DNA of 64,000 bases from Pectobacterium actinidiae. Lineage in GTDB: Bacteria > Pseudomonadota > Gammaproteobacteria > Enterobacterales > Enterobacteriaceae. The stretch's first letter is position 1; each line of letters begins with the position of its first letter. Under the pieces are notes generated by a model. The model saw only the letters and a list, made by a program, of their open reading frames with translations. It did no database searches and was not told the origin of the DNA. The DNA lies in contig NZ_JRMH01000001.1 of NCBI RefSeq assembly GCF_000803315.1, positions 3,720,001 through 3,784,000 on the forward strand, given 5' to 3'. Positions 31,409 through 41,580 of this stretch are shown piece after piece. Position numbers and translations under genes: made by a program.

Positions 31409-31828
31409 TTATTCCCCGTTGAGCGTGACAACCAGCGAGCGACTGCCGCCGTGGTTGCGATGCTCGCACAGGTAGATGCCCTGCCAGGTGCCGATGTTCA
31501 GGCGTCCGTTGGTGATGGGGATCGTCAGGCTGTTTCCCAGCAGGCTGCCTTTCAGGTGTGCCGGCATGTCGTCACTCCCCTCATAAGTATGACGGTAATA
31601 CGGTTCATCCTCCGGCACTAAGCGATTAAAGAAGCTCTCGAAATCCTGCCGTACCGTAGGGTCAGCATTCTCATTAATCGTTAGCGCCGCCGAGGTATGT
31701 TTGATGAACACCTGCATCAACCCGACGTTTATCTGGCGCAGTGCAGTAACCTGCACCAATATTTCATCGGTCACCAGATGAAAGCCTCTGGCTTTTGGCT
31801 TCAGGCGGATTTCATACTGCGTCCACAT
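31409..31828 (-). CDS. yjbQ: YjbQ-family protein (UPF0047)
   Basis: The 139-residue protein shows the conserved YjbQ core: GFHLVTDEI, VFIKHTSAALTINENADPTVRQD, YYRHTYEGSDDMPAHLKGSLLG and LGTWQG-like NIGTWQGIYLCEHR. The histidines and glutamate bind metal in the family, and thiamine-phosphate synthase activity has been reported for members. The ATG at 31828 follows GGGAAG; the longer frame would run into the uvrA end. It lies 16 bases downstream of uvrA. E. coli also has yjbR between them, which is missing here. Confidence 0.88.
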   Translation of the reverse strand: MWTQYEIRLKPKARGFHLVTDEILVQVTALRQINVGLMQVFIKHTSAALTINENADPTVRQDFESFFNRLVPEDEPYYRHTYEGSDDMPAHLKGSLLGNSLTIPITNGRLNIGTWQGIYLCEHRNHGGSRSLVVTLNGE

Positions 31829-31844
31829 CGTCGGCTTCCCTTTA

Positions 31845-34679
31845 TCAGGCTTCACGCGCCAGAATAGGTCGCAGGAAGCGCGCGGTATGGGACTGTTCGC
31901 ACTCAGCCACCTTTTCCGGCGTGCCGGAAACCAGAATTTCTCCGCCGCCGCTGCCGCCTTCCGGCCCTAAGTCGACAATCCAGTCCGCCGTTTTAATCAC
32001 ATCCAGATTGTGTTCAATCACCACGATGGTATTGCCCTGATCGCGCAACTGATGCAGAACGGTAAGAAGCTGCTGAATATCGGCAAAGTGCAGGCCGGTT
32101 GTCGGTTCGTCGAGAATATACAGCGTCTGCCCGGTGCCACGTTTCGACAGCTCGCGTGATAGTTTCACACGCTGCGCCTCCCCGCCGGATAGCGTGGTGG
32201 CAGACTGCCCAAGGCGAATGTAGGACAGGCCGACGTCAATCAGCGTTTGCAGTTTCCGCGCCAGCGCCGGAATGGCATCAAAGAACTCTCGCGCCTCTTC
32301 GATGGTCATATCCAGCACTTCATGGATGCCTTTGCCTTTGTATTGAATCTCCAACGTTTCGCGGTTATAGCGCTTGCCTTTGCACTGGTCACACGGCACA
32401 TAGACATCCGGCAGGAAGTGCATTTCGACCTTAATCACGCCGTCGCCCTGACAGGCTTCGCAGCGCCCACCGCGCACGTTAAAGCTGAAACGGCCAGGAT
32501 TGTAGCCACGGGTACGGGCTTCCGGCACGCCAGCAAACAGTTCACGAATCGGCGTGAAAATGCCGGTATAGGTTGCGGGGTTGGAGCGCGGCGTACGACC
32601 GATCGGGCTTTGATCGATATCGATCACCTTATCGAAATGTTCCAGTCCCTGAATCTCGCGGTGCGCGGCAGGCTCTGCCAGCGTTGCACCGTTCAGTTGG
32701 CGCTGCGCCAGTGGGAACAAGGTATCGTTGATAAGGGTCGATTTACCCGATCCCGATACCCCAGTGATGCAGGTAAACAGCCCAACCGGCAGCGTCAGCG
32801 TGACGTCTTTCAGGTTATTGCCCTTCGCGCCAATTAGCTTGAGCACTTTGGTCGGATCCGCTGGCACACGCTGCTTCGGAATTTCAATCTTGCGTTTGCC
32901 GCTGAGGAACTGCCCCGTCAGAGAATCCGGCACCGCCATGATCTCTTCCATTGTTCCTTCTGCGACAATCTGCCCGCCGTGCACGCCCGCACCAGGACCG
33001 ATATCAATCACATGGTCAGCGGCGCGAATCGCATCTTCATCGTGTTCCACCACAATGACGGTATTGCCCAGATTACGCAGGTGAATCAGGGTTTCCAGCA
33101 GGCGCTCGTTATCGCGCTGATGTAGGCCGATGGACGGCTCATCTAGTACGTACATCACGCCGACCAGCCCAGCACCGATCTGGCTCGCCAGACGAATACG
33201 CTGCGCTTCGCCGCCGGACAGCGTTTCCGCCGAACGGGAGAGCGACAAATAGTTCAGCCCGACATTCACCAAAAACTTCAGTCGATCGCCAATCTCTTTC
33301 AGCACTTTCTCGGCGATTTGGGCGCGTTGCCCGCTGAGCTTCATATTCTGGAAGAACGTCATCGCATGGCCGATGCTCATATCGGAAATCTGCGGCAGCG
33401 TCGTCTGTTGAACGAATACGTTACGCGCTTCTTCGCGCAGGCGCGTTCCGCCGCAGCTGGCGCAGGAACGGTTACTGATGAATTTCGCCAGCTCTTCGCG
33501 CACCGCCGTGGATTCCGTTTCTTTATAGCGGCGCTCCATGTTGTGCAGTACGCCTTCAAACGGATGGCGACGTACCGAGGTGTCGCCGCGGTCGTTGATG
33601 TATTTGAATTCGACGTTCTCTTTACCGGAGCCGTACAGGATCACTTTCTGAACCGCTGCGCTCAGGCTGTCAAACGGCGCATCGACGTCAAATTTGTAGT
33701 GCTCCGCCAGTGAGCGCAGCATCTGAAAATAGTAGAAGTTGCGGCGATCCCAGCCTCGAATTGCGCCGCCAGCCAGCGACAGCTCGGCATTTTGCACCAC
33801 ACGGGACGGATCGAAGAACTGCTGCACGCCCAGACCATCACAGCTTGGGCAGGCGCCCGCCGGGTTATTGAACGAGAACATACGCGGTTCCAGTTCGTGC
33901 ATACTGTAGCCACACACCGGACAGGCAAAGTTCGCGGAGAACAGCAGTTCAGGCTGCGTCGGATCGTCCATATCCGCCACCACCACGCTACCACCAGACA
34001 GATCCAGCGCGGTTTCAAACGACTCTGCCAGCCGCTGCGCCAAATCCTCGCGCACTTTAAACCGATCAACGACGACTTCAATGGTGTGCTTTTTCTGTAA
34101 TTCCAGCTTCGGTGGATCGGACAGATCGCAGACTTCGCCGTCAATACGGGCGCGGATATAGCCCTGTGAAGCCAGGTTTTCCAGCGTCTTACTGTGTTCG
34201 CCTTTGCGATCTTTCACAATCGGTGCCAGCAGCATCAGGCGTTTGCCTTCCGGCTGTGCCAGCACGTTGTCCACCATTTGGCTGACCGTTTGCGCATCCA
34301 GCGGCACATCGTGCTCTGGGCAACGCGGTTCACCCACGCGTGCAAACAGCAAACGCAGGTAGTCATGAATTTCGGTAATCGTCCCGACCGTAGAACGCGG
34401 GTTGTGCGAGGTGGATTTCTGTTCGATAGAGATGGCGGGCGATAGCCCTTCTATATGATCGACATCCGGTTTTTCCATCAGCGACAAAAACTGACGGGCG
34501 TAGGCGGAGAGTGATTCCACATAGCGCCGCTGCCCTTCGGCATACAGCGTGTCAAACGCCAGCGATGACTTACCCGAACCAGACAGACCGGTGATGACGA
34601 TCAACTTGTCACGAGGGATTATCAGATTGATATTCTTGAGATTATGGGTACGAGCACCACGAACTTCGATCTTATCCAT
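31845..34679 (-). CDS. uvrA: Excinuclease ABC subunit A
   Basis: UvrA is the damage-recognition ATPase of nucleotide excision repair. The 944 residues contain two ABC modules, with Walker [14 protein letters not shown] near residue 31 and [13 protein letters not shown] near 640, two LSGGEAQR signatures, and zinc modules (CPVC with CPSC, CEAC with CDQC). Length and motifs are standard. A LexA box lies about 90 bases upstream, so it is SOS-induced; ssb is divergent. Confidence 0.98.
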   Translation of the reverse strand: MDKIEVRGARTHNLKNINLIIPRDKLIVITGLSGSGKSSLAFDTLYAEGQRRYVESLSAYARQFLSLMEKPDVDHIEGLSPAISIEQKSTSHNPRSTVGTITEIHDYLRLLFARVGEPRCPEHDVPLDAQTVSQMVDNVLAQPEGKRLMLLAPIVKDRKGEHSKTLENLASQGYIRARIDGEVCDLSDPPKLELQKKHTIEVVVDRFKVREDLAQRLAESFETALDLSGGSVVVADMDDPTQPELLFSANFACPVCGYSMHELEPRMFSFNNPAGACPSCDGLGVQQFFDPSRVVQNAELSLAGGAIRGWDRRNFYYFQMLRSLAEHYKFDVDAPFDSLSAAVQKVILYGSGKENVEFKYINDRGDTSVRRHPFEGVLHNMERRYKETESTAVREELAKFISNRSCASCGGTRLREEARNVFVQQTTLPQISDMSIGHAMTFFQNMKLSGQRAQIAEKVLKEIGDRLKFLVNVGLNYLSLSRSAETLSGGEAQRIRLASQIGAGLVGVMYVLDEPSIGLHQRDNERLLETLIHLRNLGNTVIVVEHDEDAIRAADHVIDIGPGAGVHGGQIVAEGTMEEIMAVPDSLTGQFLSGKRKIEIPKQRVPADPTKVLKLIGAKGNNLKDVTLTLPVGLFTCITGVSGSGKSTLINDTLFPLAQRQLNGATLAEPAAHREIQGLEHFDKVIDIDQSPIGRTPRSNPATYTGIFTPIRELFAGVPEARTRGYNPGRFSFNVRGGRCEACQGDGVIKVEMHFLPDVYVPCDQCKGKRYNRETLEIQYKGKGIHEVLDMTIEEAREFFDAIPALARKLQTLIDVGLSYIRLGQSATTLSGGEAQRVKLSRELSKRGTGQTLYILDEPTTGLHFADIQQLLTVLHQLRDQGNTIVVIEHNLDVIKTADWIVDLGPEGGSGGGEILVSGTPEKVAECEQSHTARFLRPILAREA

Positions 34680-34766
34680 TCACACACTTCCCGGAATAAA
34701 AACGGTTTGTCATCGCCTCTCGAACGGAGAGAACCGGTACGAAACGAGCAATTATGGCACAAAAAA

Positions 34767-34786
34767 AACTGAATGGATATCCAGTA
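34767..34786. promoter_or_regulatory. LexA box between uvrA and ssb
   Basis: AACTGAATGGATATCCAGTA has the CTG-N10-CAG form of a LexA operator. Read on the minus strand it is very close to the E. coli uvrA-ssb box. It should repress uvrA and one ssb promoter until DNA damage. Confidence 0.85.
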
Positions 34787-34921
34787 TTAAACCCGTTTAC
34801 TTTGCAAACGCTGCAAATCTTACTTTCATTTCTGAAGCCATTTCGCAGGTATGATACAAATGTGTATCATGATAAAATTGATCGTTTAGACTTACATAAA
34901 TTGATTCATCAGGAGACGAGC

Positions 34922-35464
34922 ATGGCCAGCAGAGGCGTTAATAAAGTGATTCTTGTCGGGAATCTGGGTCAAGACCCGGAAGTCCGCTATATGCCGAATG
35001 GTGGTGCAGTTGCCAACATCACGCTGGCTACGTCGGAAAGCTGGCGTGACAAGCAAACCGGTGAGCAGAAAGAGAAGACCGAATGGCACCGCGTGGTGCT
35101 GTTCGGCAAACTGGCAGAAGTCGCGGGCGAATACCTGCGCAAAGGCTCTCAGGTTTACATCGAAGGCGCACTGCAAACCCGTAAATGGGCCGATCAGTCT
35201 GGCGTAGAGCGTTACACCACCGAAGTGGTTGTTAACGTCGGCGGCACGATGCAGATGTTAGGTGGACGCCAGGGTGGCGGCGCACCAGCAGGCGGTAACG
35301 CAGGTGGCGGTCAGCAACAAGGTGGCTGGGGTCAACCTCAACAGCCTCAGGGCGGCAACCAGTTCAGCGGCGGCGCGCAATCTCAGCCGCGCCCAGCTCA
35401 GAACAGCGCGCCTGCACAGAGCAACGAACCGCCAATGGATTTCGACGACGACATTCCGTTTTAA
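34922..35464 (+). CDS. ssb: Single-stranded DNA-binding protein
   Basis: SSB coats single-stranded DNA in replication, repair and recombination. The 180 residues have the OB fold ([47 protein letters not shown]), a glycine- and glutamine-rich linker, and the acidic tip MDFDDDIPF that docks partner proteins. The frame is open further upstream, but the ATG at 34922 behind AGGAGACGAGC is the true start. Confidence 0.98.
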   Translation: MASRGVNKVILVGNLGQDPEVRYMPNGGAVANITLATSESWRDKQTGEQKEKTEWHRVVLFGKLAEVAGEYLRKGSQVYIEGALQTRKWADQSGVERYTTEVVVNVGGTMQMLGGRQGGGAPAGGNAGGGQQQGGWGQPQQPQGGNQFSGGAQSQPRPAQNSAPAQSNEPPMDFDDDIPF

Positions 35465-35499
35465 GTGTGCTCTTTTTAGCATTCTTAACTAAAAATTAT

Positions 35500-35524
35500 A
35501 AACCCTGCTCCGGCGGGGTTTTTC
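35500..35524 (+). terminator. ssb terminator
   Basis: AACCCTGC and GCGGGGTT form a GC-rich stem with one mismatch (loop TCCG), followed by TTTTT, 35 bases after the ssb stop. Confidence 0.8.
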
Positions 35525-35656
35525 ATGCTCTGCGGTATGGATATCGATTTTTGAACGGCATGGCTTGATGACATGCCGACATCCTTGTCGCGAACCCCGC
35601 TCCCTTGAAGTTCAACCTGCATCAATACGTCTCTCAACACTGTTCTTATGAAACCG

Positions 35657-36043
35657 TTACTGGTCGGTCATGGTTCGATAATAGGCTTCCATTTCATCCA
35701 GTGCGGACTGATTTTCCAGCCCCCACTGGTACATCAGCTCAATAGGTTCAGCAAAGGTTCTGCCAAGTGGTGTCAGGCGATAATCAACCTTGGGGGGGAT
35801 CACGTCATACACATGTCGAGCAATCAGCCCGCGCTGCTCCAGCTCTTTCAGCGTCTGAAACAGCATTTTCTTGGAAATCCCCTGCAAGCTACGCTGTAAT
35901 TCGCCAGTCCGTGCGCGTTCATCTGGCCAGTGATAAAGCGCGTGCAGCACCATCGTGCTCCATTTAACAGAAAAAAGATCCATCAGGCGGCGCGGCGGTG
36001 AATCCGCATAAAAAAAGAGTTTACCGTCAATCCAGGCTGGCAT
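35657..36043 (-). CDS. HxlR-family transcriptional regulator
   Basis: The 128-residue protein has the HxlR winged helix-turn-helix: DLFSVKWSTMVLHALYHWPDERARTGELQRSLQGISKKMLFQTLKELEQRGLI, then the wing VPPKVDYRLTPLGRTF. Family members usually repress a divergent oxidoreductase gene and sense electrophiles or redox state, here the alcohol dehydrogenase 113 bases away. One candidate operator lies just upstream of its own start. No cysteine is obvious in the sensing helix, so the signal is unknown. Confidence 0.88.
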   Translation of the reverse strand: MPAWIDGKLFFYADSPPRRLMDLFSVKWSTMVLHALYHWPDERARTGELQRSLQGISKKMLFQTLKELEQRGLIARHVYDVIPPKVDYRLTPLGRTFAEPIELMYQWGLENQSALDEMEAYYRTMTDQ

Positions 36044-36063
36044 GCATTCCCTCTCTGTTTATG

Positions 36064-36079
36064 GTCACCAAATGGTGAC
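36064..36079. promoter_or_regulatory. Palindromic operator between hxlR-type gene and adh
   Basis: GTCACCAAATGGTGAC consists of perfect 7-bp arms around AA, 21 bases upstream of the HxlR-type start. It has the form of an HxlR-family operator and could control both divergent genes. Confidence 0.65.
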
Positions 36080-36155
36080 TACTATCAATATTGAACCGTG
36101 TTAACTATAGTCTGCCGCCTTGGGTTAACTAAAACCAGTTCATTTCTGAGGAACG

Positions 36156-37205
36156 ATGAAAATCAATGCATTCGTCGCATATGACGCGACAAAACCGTTA
36201 ACGTCTGGTCAGGTCTCGCTACGCCCGCTGCAAAAACAAGATGTCAAAATAGAGATCCTCTACTGCGGCGTGTGCCACTCCGACCTACACATGGCACGTA
36301 ACGAATGGGCGGTCAGCCGATATCCACTGGTGCCTGGGCACGAAATAGTCGGGCGTGTCGTAGAAGCTGGAGACGAGGTCACCCACTTTAAATTGGGTGA
36401 TATTGTCGGTGTGGGTGTGATGGTCGACTCTTGCCGTGAGTGTCATTTCTGTCAGCAACACGAAGAGCAATACTGTGAAGCGGGATTTACGGCGACCTAC
36501 AACGGCTTGGATAAATATACTGGCGACAGTACTTGGGGCGGCTATGCGCAGAGCGTGATTGTCGATCAACATTTCGTGGTTTCTGTACCGCCAAGCCTGC
36601 CACTTGCGGGCGTCGCACCGCTGCTGTGTGCGGGCGTGACGGTGTGGTCGCCGCTACGCCATTTCAACGTCAAAGCAGGCGATCGTATTGGTGTAGTAGG
36701 GTTGGGCGGATTAGGGCATATGGCCGTGAAGCTGGCCAGTGCGATGGGGGCGGATGTGACACTGTTTACTACGTCGCCACAGAAGGGAGAGGATGCCCGT
36801 CGTTTGGGGGCAAAACACGTGGTGGTATCGAGCGATGCCGCGCAAATGGCCGCGTGCCAGACCTCGCTGGATATGATTATTGACTGCGTGGCGGCACCGC
36901 ACAATTTGGATCCTTATCTGGCAACGCTAAAAACCAATGGTCGTCTGGTACTGGTAGGCATTCCAGACCAACCACACGACGCGCCGAATATTACGCCCAT
37001 GGTCTTCCGACGTTTAAGTATCAGTGGTTCATCGATTGGCAGCATTCAGGAAACGCAGGAGATGCTGGATTTCTGCGGTGAGCACAATATCACCGCCGAT
37101 ATTGAAATGATCTGTGGCGAGGATATCGAGAATGCCTTTGCCCGAATGCTCAACGGTGAGGTTAAGTACCGCTTTGTGATCGATATGCAGTCTACTCGCT
37201 GGTAA
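36156..37205 (+). CDS. Zinc-dependent NAD(P) alcohol dehydrogenase (YahK/CAD-like)
   Basis: The 349 residues follow the cinnamyl-alcohol-dehydrogenase-like branch of zinc alcohol dehydrogenases: catalytic zinc ligands in CGVCHSDLH and PGHEIVG, structural zinc cysteines in CRECHFCQQHEEQYC, the cofactor loop GVVGLGGLGHMAVKLA, and SIGSIQETQEMLDFC. These enzymes reduce aldehydes broadly, mostly with NADPH. GAGGAACG precedes the ATG. Control by the divergent HxlR regulator suggests a role in aldehyde stress, which is an inference. Confidence 0.88.
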   Translation: MKINAFVAYDATKPLTSGQVSLRPLQKQDVKIEILYCGVCHSDLHMARNEWAVSRYPLVPGHEIVGRVVEAGDEVTHFKLGDIVGVGVMVDSCRECHFCQQHEEQYCEAGFTATYNGLDKYTGDSTWGGYAQSVIVDQHFVVSVPPSLPLAGVAPLLCAGVTVWSPLRHFNVKAGDRIGVVGLGGLGHMAVKLASAMGADVTLFTTSPQKGEDARRLGAKHVVVSSDAAQMAACQTSLDMIIDCVAAPHNLDPYLATLKTNGRLVLVGIPDQPHDAPNITPMVFRRLSISGSSIGSIQETQEMLDFCGEHNITADIEMICGEDIENAFARMLNGEVKYRFVIDMQSTRW

Positions 37206-37402
37206 CCGAGGCAACTGTCCGCGGGCGGCTGGTGAATCAAACGCCTTCACCAGCCTTATTCGAAATAGATTGGGTCGTCGATGATCAACTCGCCACATTG
37301 CTGGAGATCTGGCTCTTTCTGTGGTTATCCCTGACAATTGGAGCCCCACTTTATCGCCCATGTATGGTAAATTAGTCATCATCTTCGCATAATGGAAAAA
37401 GT

Positions 37403-38398
37403 ATGGTTTCCCTTAAGGATGTTGCGCAGTTAGCGGGGGTATCAATGATGACGGTTTCACGCGTCATCAACCATCCCGATACCGTTCGCCCCGAAACCAG
37501 AAAACGCGTTATGCAGGCGGTACAAGCGCTTAACTATATTCCCGATCATTCCGCACGAAAAATACGCACCCAGCGCAACAGCGCATCGACGATTGCGATT
37601 CTGGCGCGAGATACCGCGACGACACCTTTCTCCGTCGAAATTTTATTGGCAATAGAACAAACCGCTCGGGAAAAAGGCTGGAATAGCTTTCTTATTAATA
37701 TCTTTTCAGAACAAGACAGCGAGCGGGCGGTACGGCAGCTTTTAGCACAGCGGCCAGACGGCATTATCTATACCACCATGGGGCTACGCCATGTCACATT
37801 GCCAGATGTGCTTAAAGGGGAAAATGTTATTTTAGCGAACTGTCAGTCAGACGATACATCGCTTCCCGCCTACATCCCCAACAATTTTGACGCCCAGTAT
37901 CAGGCAACACGCTATCTTATTGATCGTGGTTACCAAAAACCGCTCTGCTTTTGGCTCCCTGACACAGAAGCGGCAAGCCGCGATCGGCGTGAAGGATTTG
38001 AACATGCCTGGCAACGCGCGGGGCGTGCCTTATCAGACGCTTCCCAACACCATATGATGCTGGGGGACGAGCACTACACCGATTTGGCTGATTTATTGGC
38101 GACCAAATTACCCGATAATCATCCTGATTTTGATGTCCTCATCTGCGGTAATGACCGGATCGCCTTTATTGCTTATCAGGTCTTACTCGCACGCGGGATC
38201 GCAATTCCTGAACAGGTCGCGGTATTGGGGTTTGATAATCAGGTGGGCATGGGAAATTTGTTCCTCCCACCTCTTTCGACCATTCAGTTGCCTCACGATG
38301 AGATTGGTCGTCAGGCAACGCTTCACATTATTGAAAATCGTGAGAACATGGGTTGTCAGCAGCTCCCTTGCCCTCTCTTGATCCGTTCATCCACATAA
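37403..38398 (+). CDS. cscR: Sucrose operon repressor CscR (LacI family)
   Basis: The 331 residues open with the LacI headpiece SLKDVAQLAGVSMMTVSRVINHPDTVRPETRKRV, followed by the sugar-binding domain. Blocks such as DTATTPFSVEILLAIEQTA, WNSFLINIFSEQD, RPDGIIYTTMGLRH and FDVLICGNDRIAFIAYQVLLA match the CscR repressor of the E. coli csc regulon. It is convergent with cscA. Its targets are probably the two GTTAACGTTAAC palindromes before cscB. Confidence 0.88.
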   Translation: MVSLKDVAQLAGVSMMTVSRVINHPDTVRPETRKRVMQAVQALNYIPDHSARKIRTQRNSASTIAILARDTATTPFSVEILLAIEQTAREKGWNSFLINIFSEQDSERAVRQLLAQRPDGIIYTTMGLRHVTLPDVLKGENVILANCQSDDTSLPAYIPNNFDAQYQATRYLIDRGYQKPLCFWLPDTEAASRDRREGFEHAWQRAGRALSDASQHHMMLGDEHYTDLADLLATKLPDNHPDFDVLICGNDRIAFIAYQVLLARGIAIPEQVAVLGFDNQVGMGNLFLPPLSTIQLPHDEIGRQATLHIIENRENMGCQQLPCPLLIRSST

Positions 38399-38522
38399 TA
38401 TGGCTATCGTAAGACTCGCTTTGACGTTTGGCGAAGACGCATGGTTAGCCCAATCACCGAGTCTTCGCGCATAACCGCACTGCCCCTCTTAATAGACGAT
38501 CGGTTGCAATAGAAGTAGAAGG

Positions 38523-39956
38523 CTATTCCAGATGCCAAAGCGAGCCACCAAGCATAACCGCTTCCCCTTGACTGGAATAAAGCGTCAATGCACGCTGCTC
38601 CGGCTGCGGATAAATCCGGCTCGTCATACAGGCTTCTCCATCGTTCACGAATACTTCCACCGAAGAACAATCGATAAACACCCGAATTTTTACCTGTTCA
38701 CACTGCGGTAACGCAATGCTCCGATAGCCATCTATTCCTTCATGTAGATAGCGACGCCATAACACCAGCCGCTTAGCCTGATTATCCACATACAGTTGCA
38801 GCCCCTCCCCTAACCTGACGCCATAGTGCTCTGCCTGACTACGTGCCGTGTCCCAACAGATTTCCAGTTCAACCGCGTCTGCACAGGGCGCAATGAGGTA
38901 GGCATCCGTTACTGTCGCTGGCTCAATATGTTGCTGCTGCTGACGCAAACTGTCCAGTTCACGAACCGGCCGCTGATATAGCTTTCCGTGACATTCAATG
39001 AGTTCACGCGGCAAGGTAAACGATCCGGCCCACCCTTCCTGTTTGGACGGCATCGGCGACTCCCACATGTCCATCCACCCTAAAATGACACGTCTGCCGT
39101 CCGCCGTTAAAAACGACTGTGGCGCATAAAAATCGTGCCCATGATCCAGTTCTTCGAAGGCCCCCATCCGTTTAAACACGGTTTCAGGCTGCCAGTGTCC
39201 TCGCAAGACGCCACTTTGAAAGCGATTGCGATAGGCATAGCCTTCTGCTTTCATTCCCTGAGGAGAAAACATGAGGTAGCGGTGTTCACCTAATGGAAAA
39301 AAGTCCGGGCACTCCCACATATACCCTTCTTGTGCGTCGGCATGGGCCAGTACCCGTTCAAAACGCCATTCCGACAACGACACGCCGCGATACAGTAACA
39401 CTTGCCCCGTATCATTCTTGTCACGCGCGCCCACAACCATCCACCAGCAACCGTCCTCATGCCAGACTTTCGGATCGCGAAAATGCATAATGCCTGCTGG
39501 CGGCGTCAGAATAACGCCCCGTTTTTCAAAATGGATGCCATCATGGCTGATCGCCAAACATTGCACTTCACGGATCGCACTATCGTCTCCTTCTCCTGAT
39601 AACCAGACATGCCCGGTGTAAATCAGCGATAGCACGTCCCCATCATCTACCGCGCTACCAGAGAAGCAACCATCCAGGTCATATTCATCTCCAGGTGCCA
39701 ATGCGATAGGTTCGTGCTGCCAATGCACCATATCCGGGCTTGTCGCGTGCCCCCAATGCATCGGTCCCCAATCTTCACTCATGGGATGATGTTGATAGAA
39801 AGCGTGGTAGAGGCCATTGAAATAGATCAATCCATTGGGGTCGTTCATCCACCCCGCTGGCGGAGCTAAATGGTAATGTGGATAAAACGTATTACCGCAC
39901 TGCGCCAATAACGTGTCCCGTGCAGATTCTGCCTTTAATAAACGTGATTTCATCAT
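38523..39956 (-). CDS. cscA: Sucrose hydrolase (GH32 invertase)
   Basis: CscA splits cytoplasmic sucrose into glucose and fructose. The 477 residues have the GH32 motifs: nucleophile aspartate in AGWMNDPNG, the transition-state aspartate in FRDPKVW and the acid/base glutamate in WECPDFF. There is no signal peptide. It follows cscB with a one-base gap and is surely cotranscribed. No fructokinase gene (cscK) accompanies it. Confidence 0.92.
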   Translation of the reverse strand: MMKSRLLKAESARDTLLAQCGNTFYPHYHLAPPAGWMNDPNGLIYFNGLYHAFYQHHPMSEDWGPMHWGHATSPDMVHWQHEPIALAPGDEYDLDGCFSGSAVDDGDVLSLIYTGHVWLSGEGDDSAIREVQCLAISHDGIHFEKRGVILTPPAGIMHFRDPKVWHEDGCWWMVVGARDKNDTGQVLLYRGVSLSEWRFERVLAHADAQEGYMWECPDFFPLGEHRYLMFSPQGMKAEGYAYRNRFQSGVLRGHWQPETVFKRMGAFEELDHGHDFYAPQSFLTADGRRVILGWMDMWESPMPSKQEGWAGSFTLPRELIECHGKLYQRPVRELDSLRQQQQHIEPATVTDAYLIAPCADAVELEICWDTARSQAEHYGVRLGEGLQLYVDNQAKRLVLWRRYLHEGIDGYRSIALPQCEQVKIRVFIDCSSVEVFVNDGEACMTSRIYPQPEQRALTLYSSQGEAVMLGGSLWHLE

Positions 39957-39957
39957 T

Positions 39958-41223
39958 TCACCGTGGTGCTGTATTCATATTTTGAGAAGCGGATTCATCA
40001 TTCTCCGCGCGAAGCAATACGCCAGACACCAGTGTCAGAATGAAGACGGCAACCGCCAGTATCATATAGGTGTCAGCAAAGCCCAATGCGTCATAGCCAT
40101 ATCCCACAATCGGGGAAAGAATCGCAGCGCAAAATGAAGTAACAAACTGAAATCCAACCAGATAGAGCGTGGCCGAAAGGCGTTTGTCGAACTGTGAGGT
40201 AATGTATTTGAACATGGCGATGAGCAGGATCGGCAGCTCAACGGCATGGAGTAATTTTAACAGCGAGATCGTGAGCGTATCTTCCGCCAGCCCCGAACCG
40301 AATATCCTCAACGTCATGATGAGGCCGCTTAACAACAGGCCACGTTTGGCACCGATACGGTTAACCAGAAAAGGCGCTAAAAACATGCCCCCGGCTTCCA
40401 AAAAGACCTGAAACGAATTGAGGAATCCGAACATTTCGTTGCCGCGAGCGGGGTCGCTAAACAGCGAAGCAAAATAGACGGGGAATTGTTGGTCGTAAAC
40501 GTTATAGACGCTCACCCCGCAGACAAACACCACCAGAGACCAGAAACGCGGCAAGCGCAGCAGCCCGATGGCATCCGCTATCGTCAACGCATTGCTCTTA
40601 CCATATTCCAGTTCTCCCATCGCATGCGGCTTAATATCATTCAGGCTCCATAGCAGCAGTAAGAACACGCTGGCTGATACACAGGCCATCCAAAAATTCA
40701 GGTTAGGATCGATGTTAAATAACATACCAGCGAAGAACGTCGCCCCCGCCCAGCCCAGCGATCCCCACATACGGGCTTTCCCATACTCAAACCCTGTAAT
40801 GCGACTGACACGTTCGGTATAAGATTCCAGTACCCCAATCCCAGCGAAAAATGTGGCGCCGACATAGACGCCAACGCTGAACGCCCCCAGAAACATATTC
40901 CAACGTAAAAGCGGTGTTCCAACAAAAATAAACCAAGGGCCACTCAGTAACAGCAGTCCGCCAATGACCCACAGCAGGTTTTTGCGCAACCCTAGCTTAT
41001 CCTGAATAAAGCCATAAATAGGCTGAGCGAAAAAGGCGGTAAGGCTGATGATTGAGAAAATGATCCCCGTATCGGCTCCCCGCAGGCCAACCTTCTGATT
41101 AAGCCAAAGCGAGATAAGCGAAAAGGCTGAAGACCATGTCCAAAAGAAGGCAAATAGCAACCCACTTAATTTTAAGTAATTTTGTCTGGCAGAGTGTGCC
41201 GGTGTATGCGCGTATTTATTCAT
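39958..41223 (-). CDS. cscB: Sucrose permease CscB (LacY family)
   Basis: A 421-residue proton symporter of the oligosaccharide:H+ branch of the major facilitator family with twelve membrane helices. NYLKLSGLLFAFFWTWSSAFSLISLWL, GIIFSIISLTAFFAQPIYGFIQDKLGLRKNLLW and EYGKARMWGSLGWA are LacY/CscB signature regions. The neighbouring invertase and CscR point to sucrose rather than lactose or raffinose. It is the first gene of the cscBA operon. Confidence 0.88.
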   Translation of the reverse strand: MNKYAHTPAHSARQNYLKLSGLLFAFFWTWSSAFSLISLWLNQKVGLRGADTGIIFSIISLTAFFAQPIYGFIQDKLGLRKNLLWVIGGLLLLSGPWFIFVGTPLLRWNMFLGAFSVGVYVGATFFAGIGVLESYTERVSRITGFEYGKARMWGSLGWAGATFFAGMLFNIDPNLNFWMACVSASVFLLLLWSLNDIKPHAMGELEYGKSNALTIADAIGLLRLPRFWSLVVFVCGVSVYNVYDQQFPVYFASLFSDPARGNEMFGFLNSFQVFLEAGGMFLAPFLVNRIGAKRGLLLSGLIMTLRIFGSGLAEDTLTISLLKLLHAVELPILLIAMFKYITSQFDKRLSATLYLVGFQFVTSFCAAILSPIVGYGYDALGFADTYMILAVAVFILTLVSGVLLRAENDESASQNMNTAPR

Positions 41224-41254
41224 GTTGGTTTATTCCGCAAGAAGTTCAGCGATA

Positions 41255-41270
41255 TTGTTAACGTTAACAA
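41255..41270. promoter_or_regulatory. CscR operator 1
   Basis: TTGTTAACGTTAACAA is a perfect 16-bp palindrome of LacI-family type, 32 bases before the cscB start. Confidence 0.75.
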
Positions 41271-41300
41271 TTTATCATTTAAATAATTCTTATCGCGATT

Positions 41301-41316
41301 TGAGATGATAATCACA
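41301..41316. promoter_or_regulatory. CRP site of cscBA
   Basis: TGAGATGATAATCACA fits the CRP consensus TGTGA-N6-TCACA with one mismatch and lies between the two CscR operators. It suggests catabolite control of sucrose uptake. Confidence 0.55.
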
Positions 41317-41319
41317 AAT

Positions 41320-41331
41320 GTTAACGTTAAC
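41320..41331. promoter_or_regulatory. CscR operator 2
   Basis: GTTAACGTTAAC repeats the core of operator 1; the two centres are 63 bases apart, about six helical turns, which would suit a repression loop. The remaining bases up to the acetyltransferase (41332-41580) hold nothing recognisable. Confidence 0.7.
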
Positions 41332-41580
41332 TTAAATGTTTTGTGAACTAACTGGCAATTTTTACTCACGTCAATGTGCGGGAAACGGAACAAAACGCAG
41401 CCTCTTTATTCGTATCAGCCAGCAGCCCGGGAGAGTGGAGGAATTGGTCTGCCCTGCCATCAATAAATGGAGGGGCATATCCGGTAATTCCGCTGCTATG
41501 TTATTGCGATGAGAAGCAAGCTGGTTTTCAGCGCGAATCCGCAACAACAAAATACCCACGACAATATGAGAGTAAAAACG

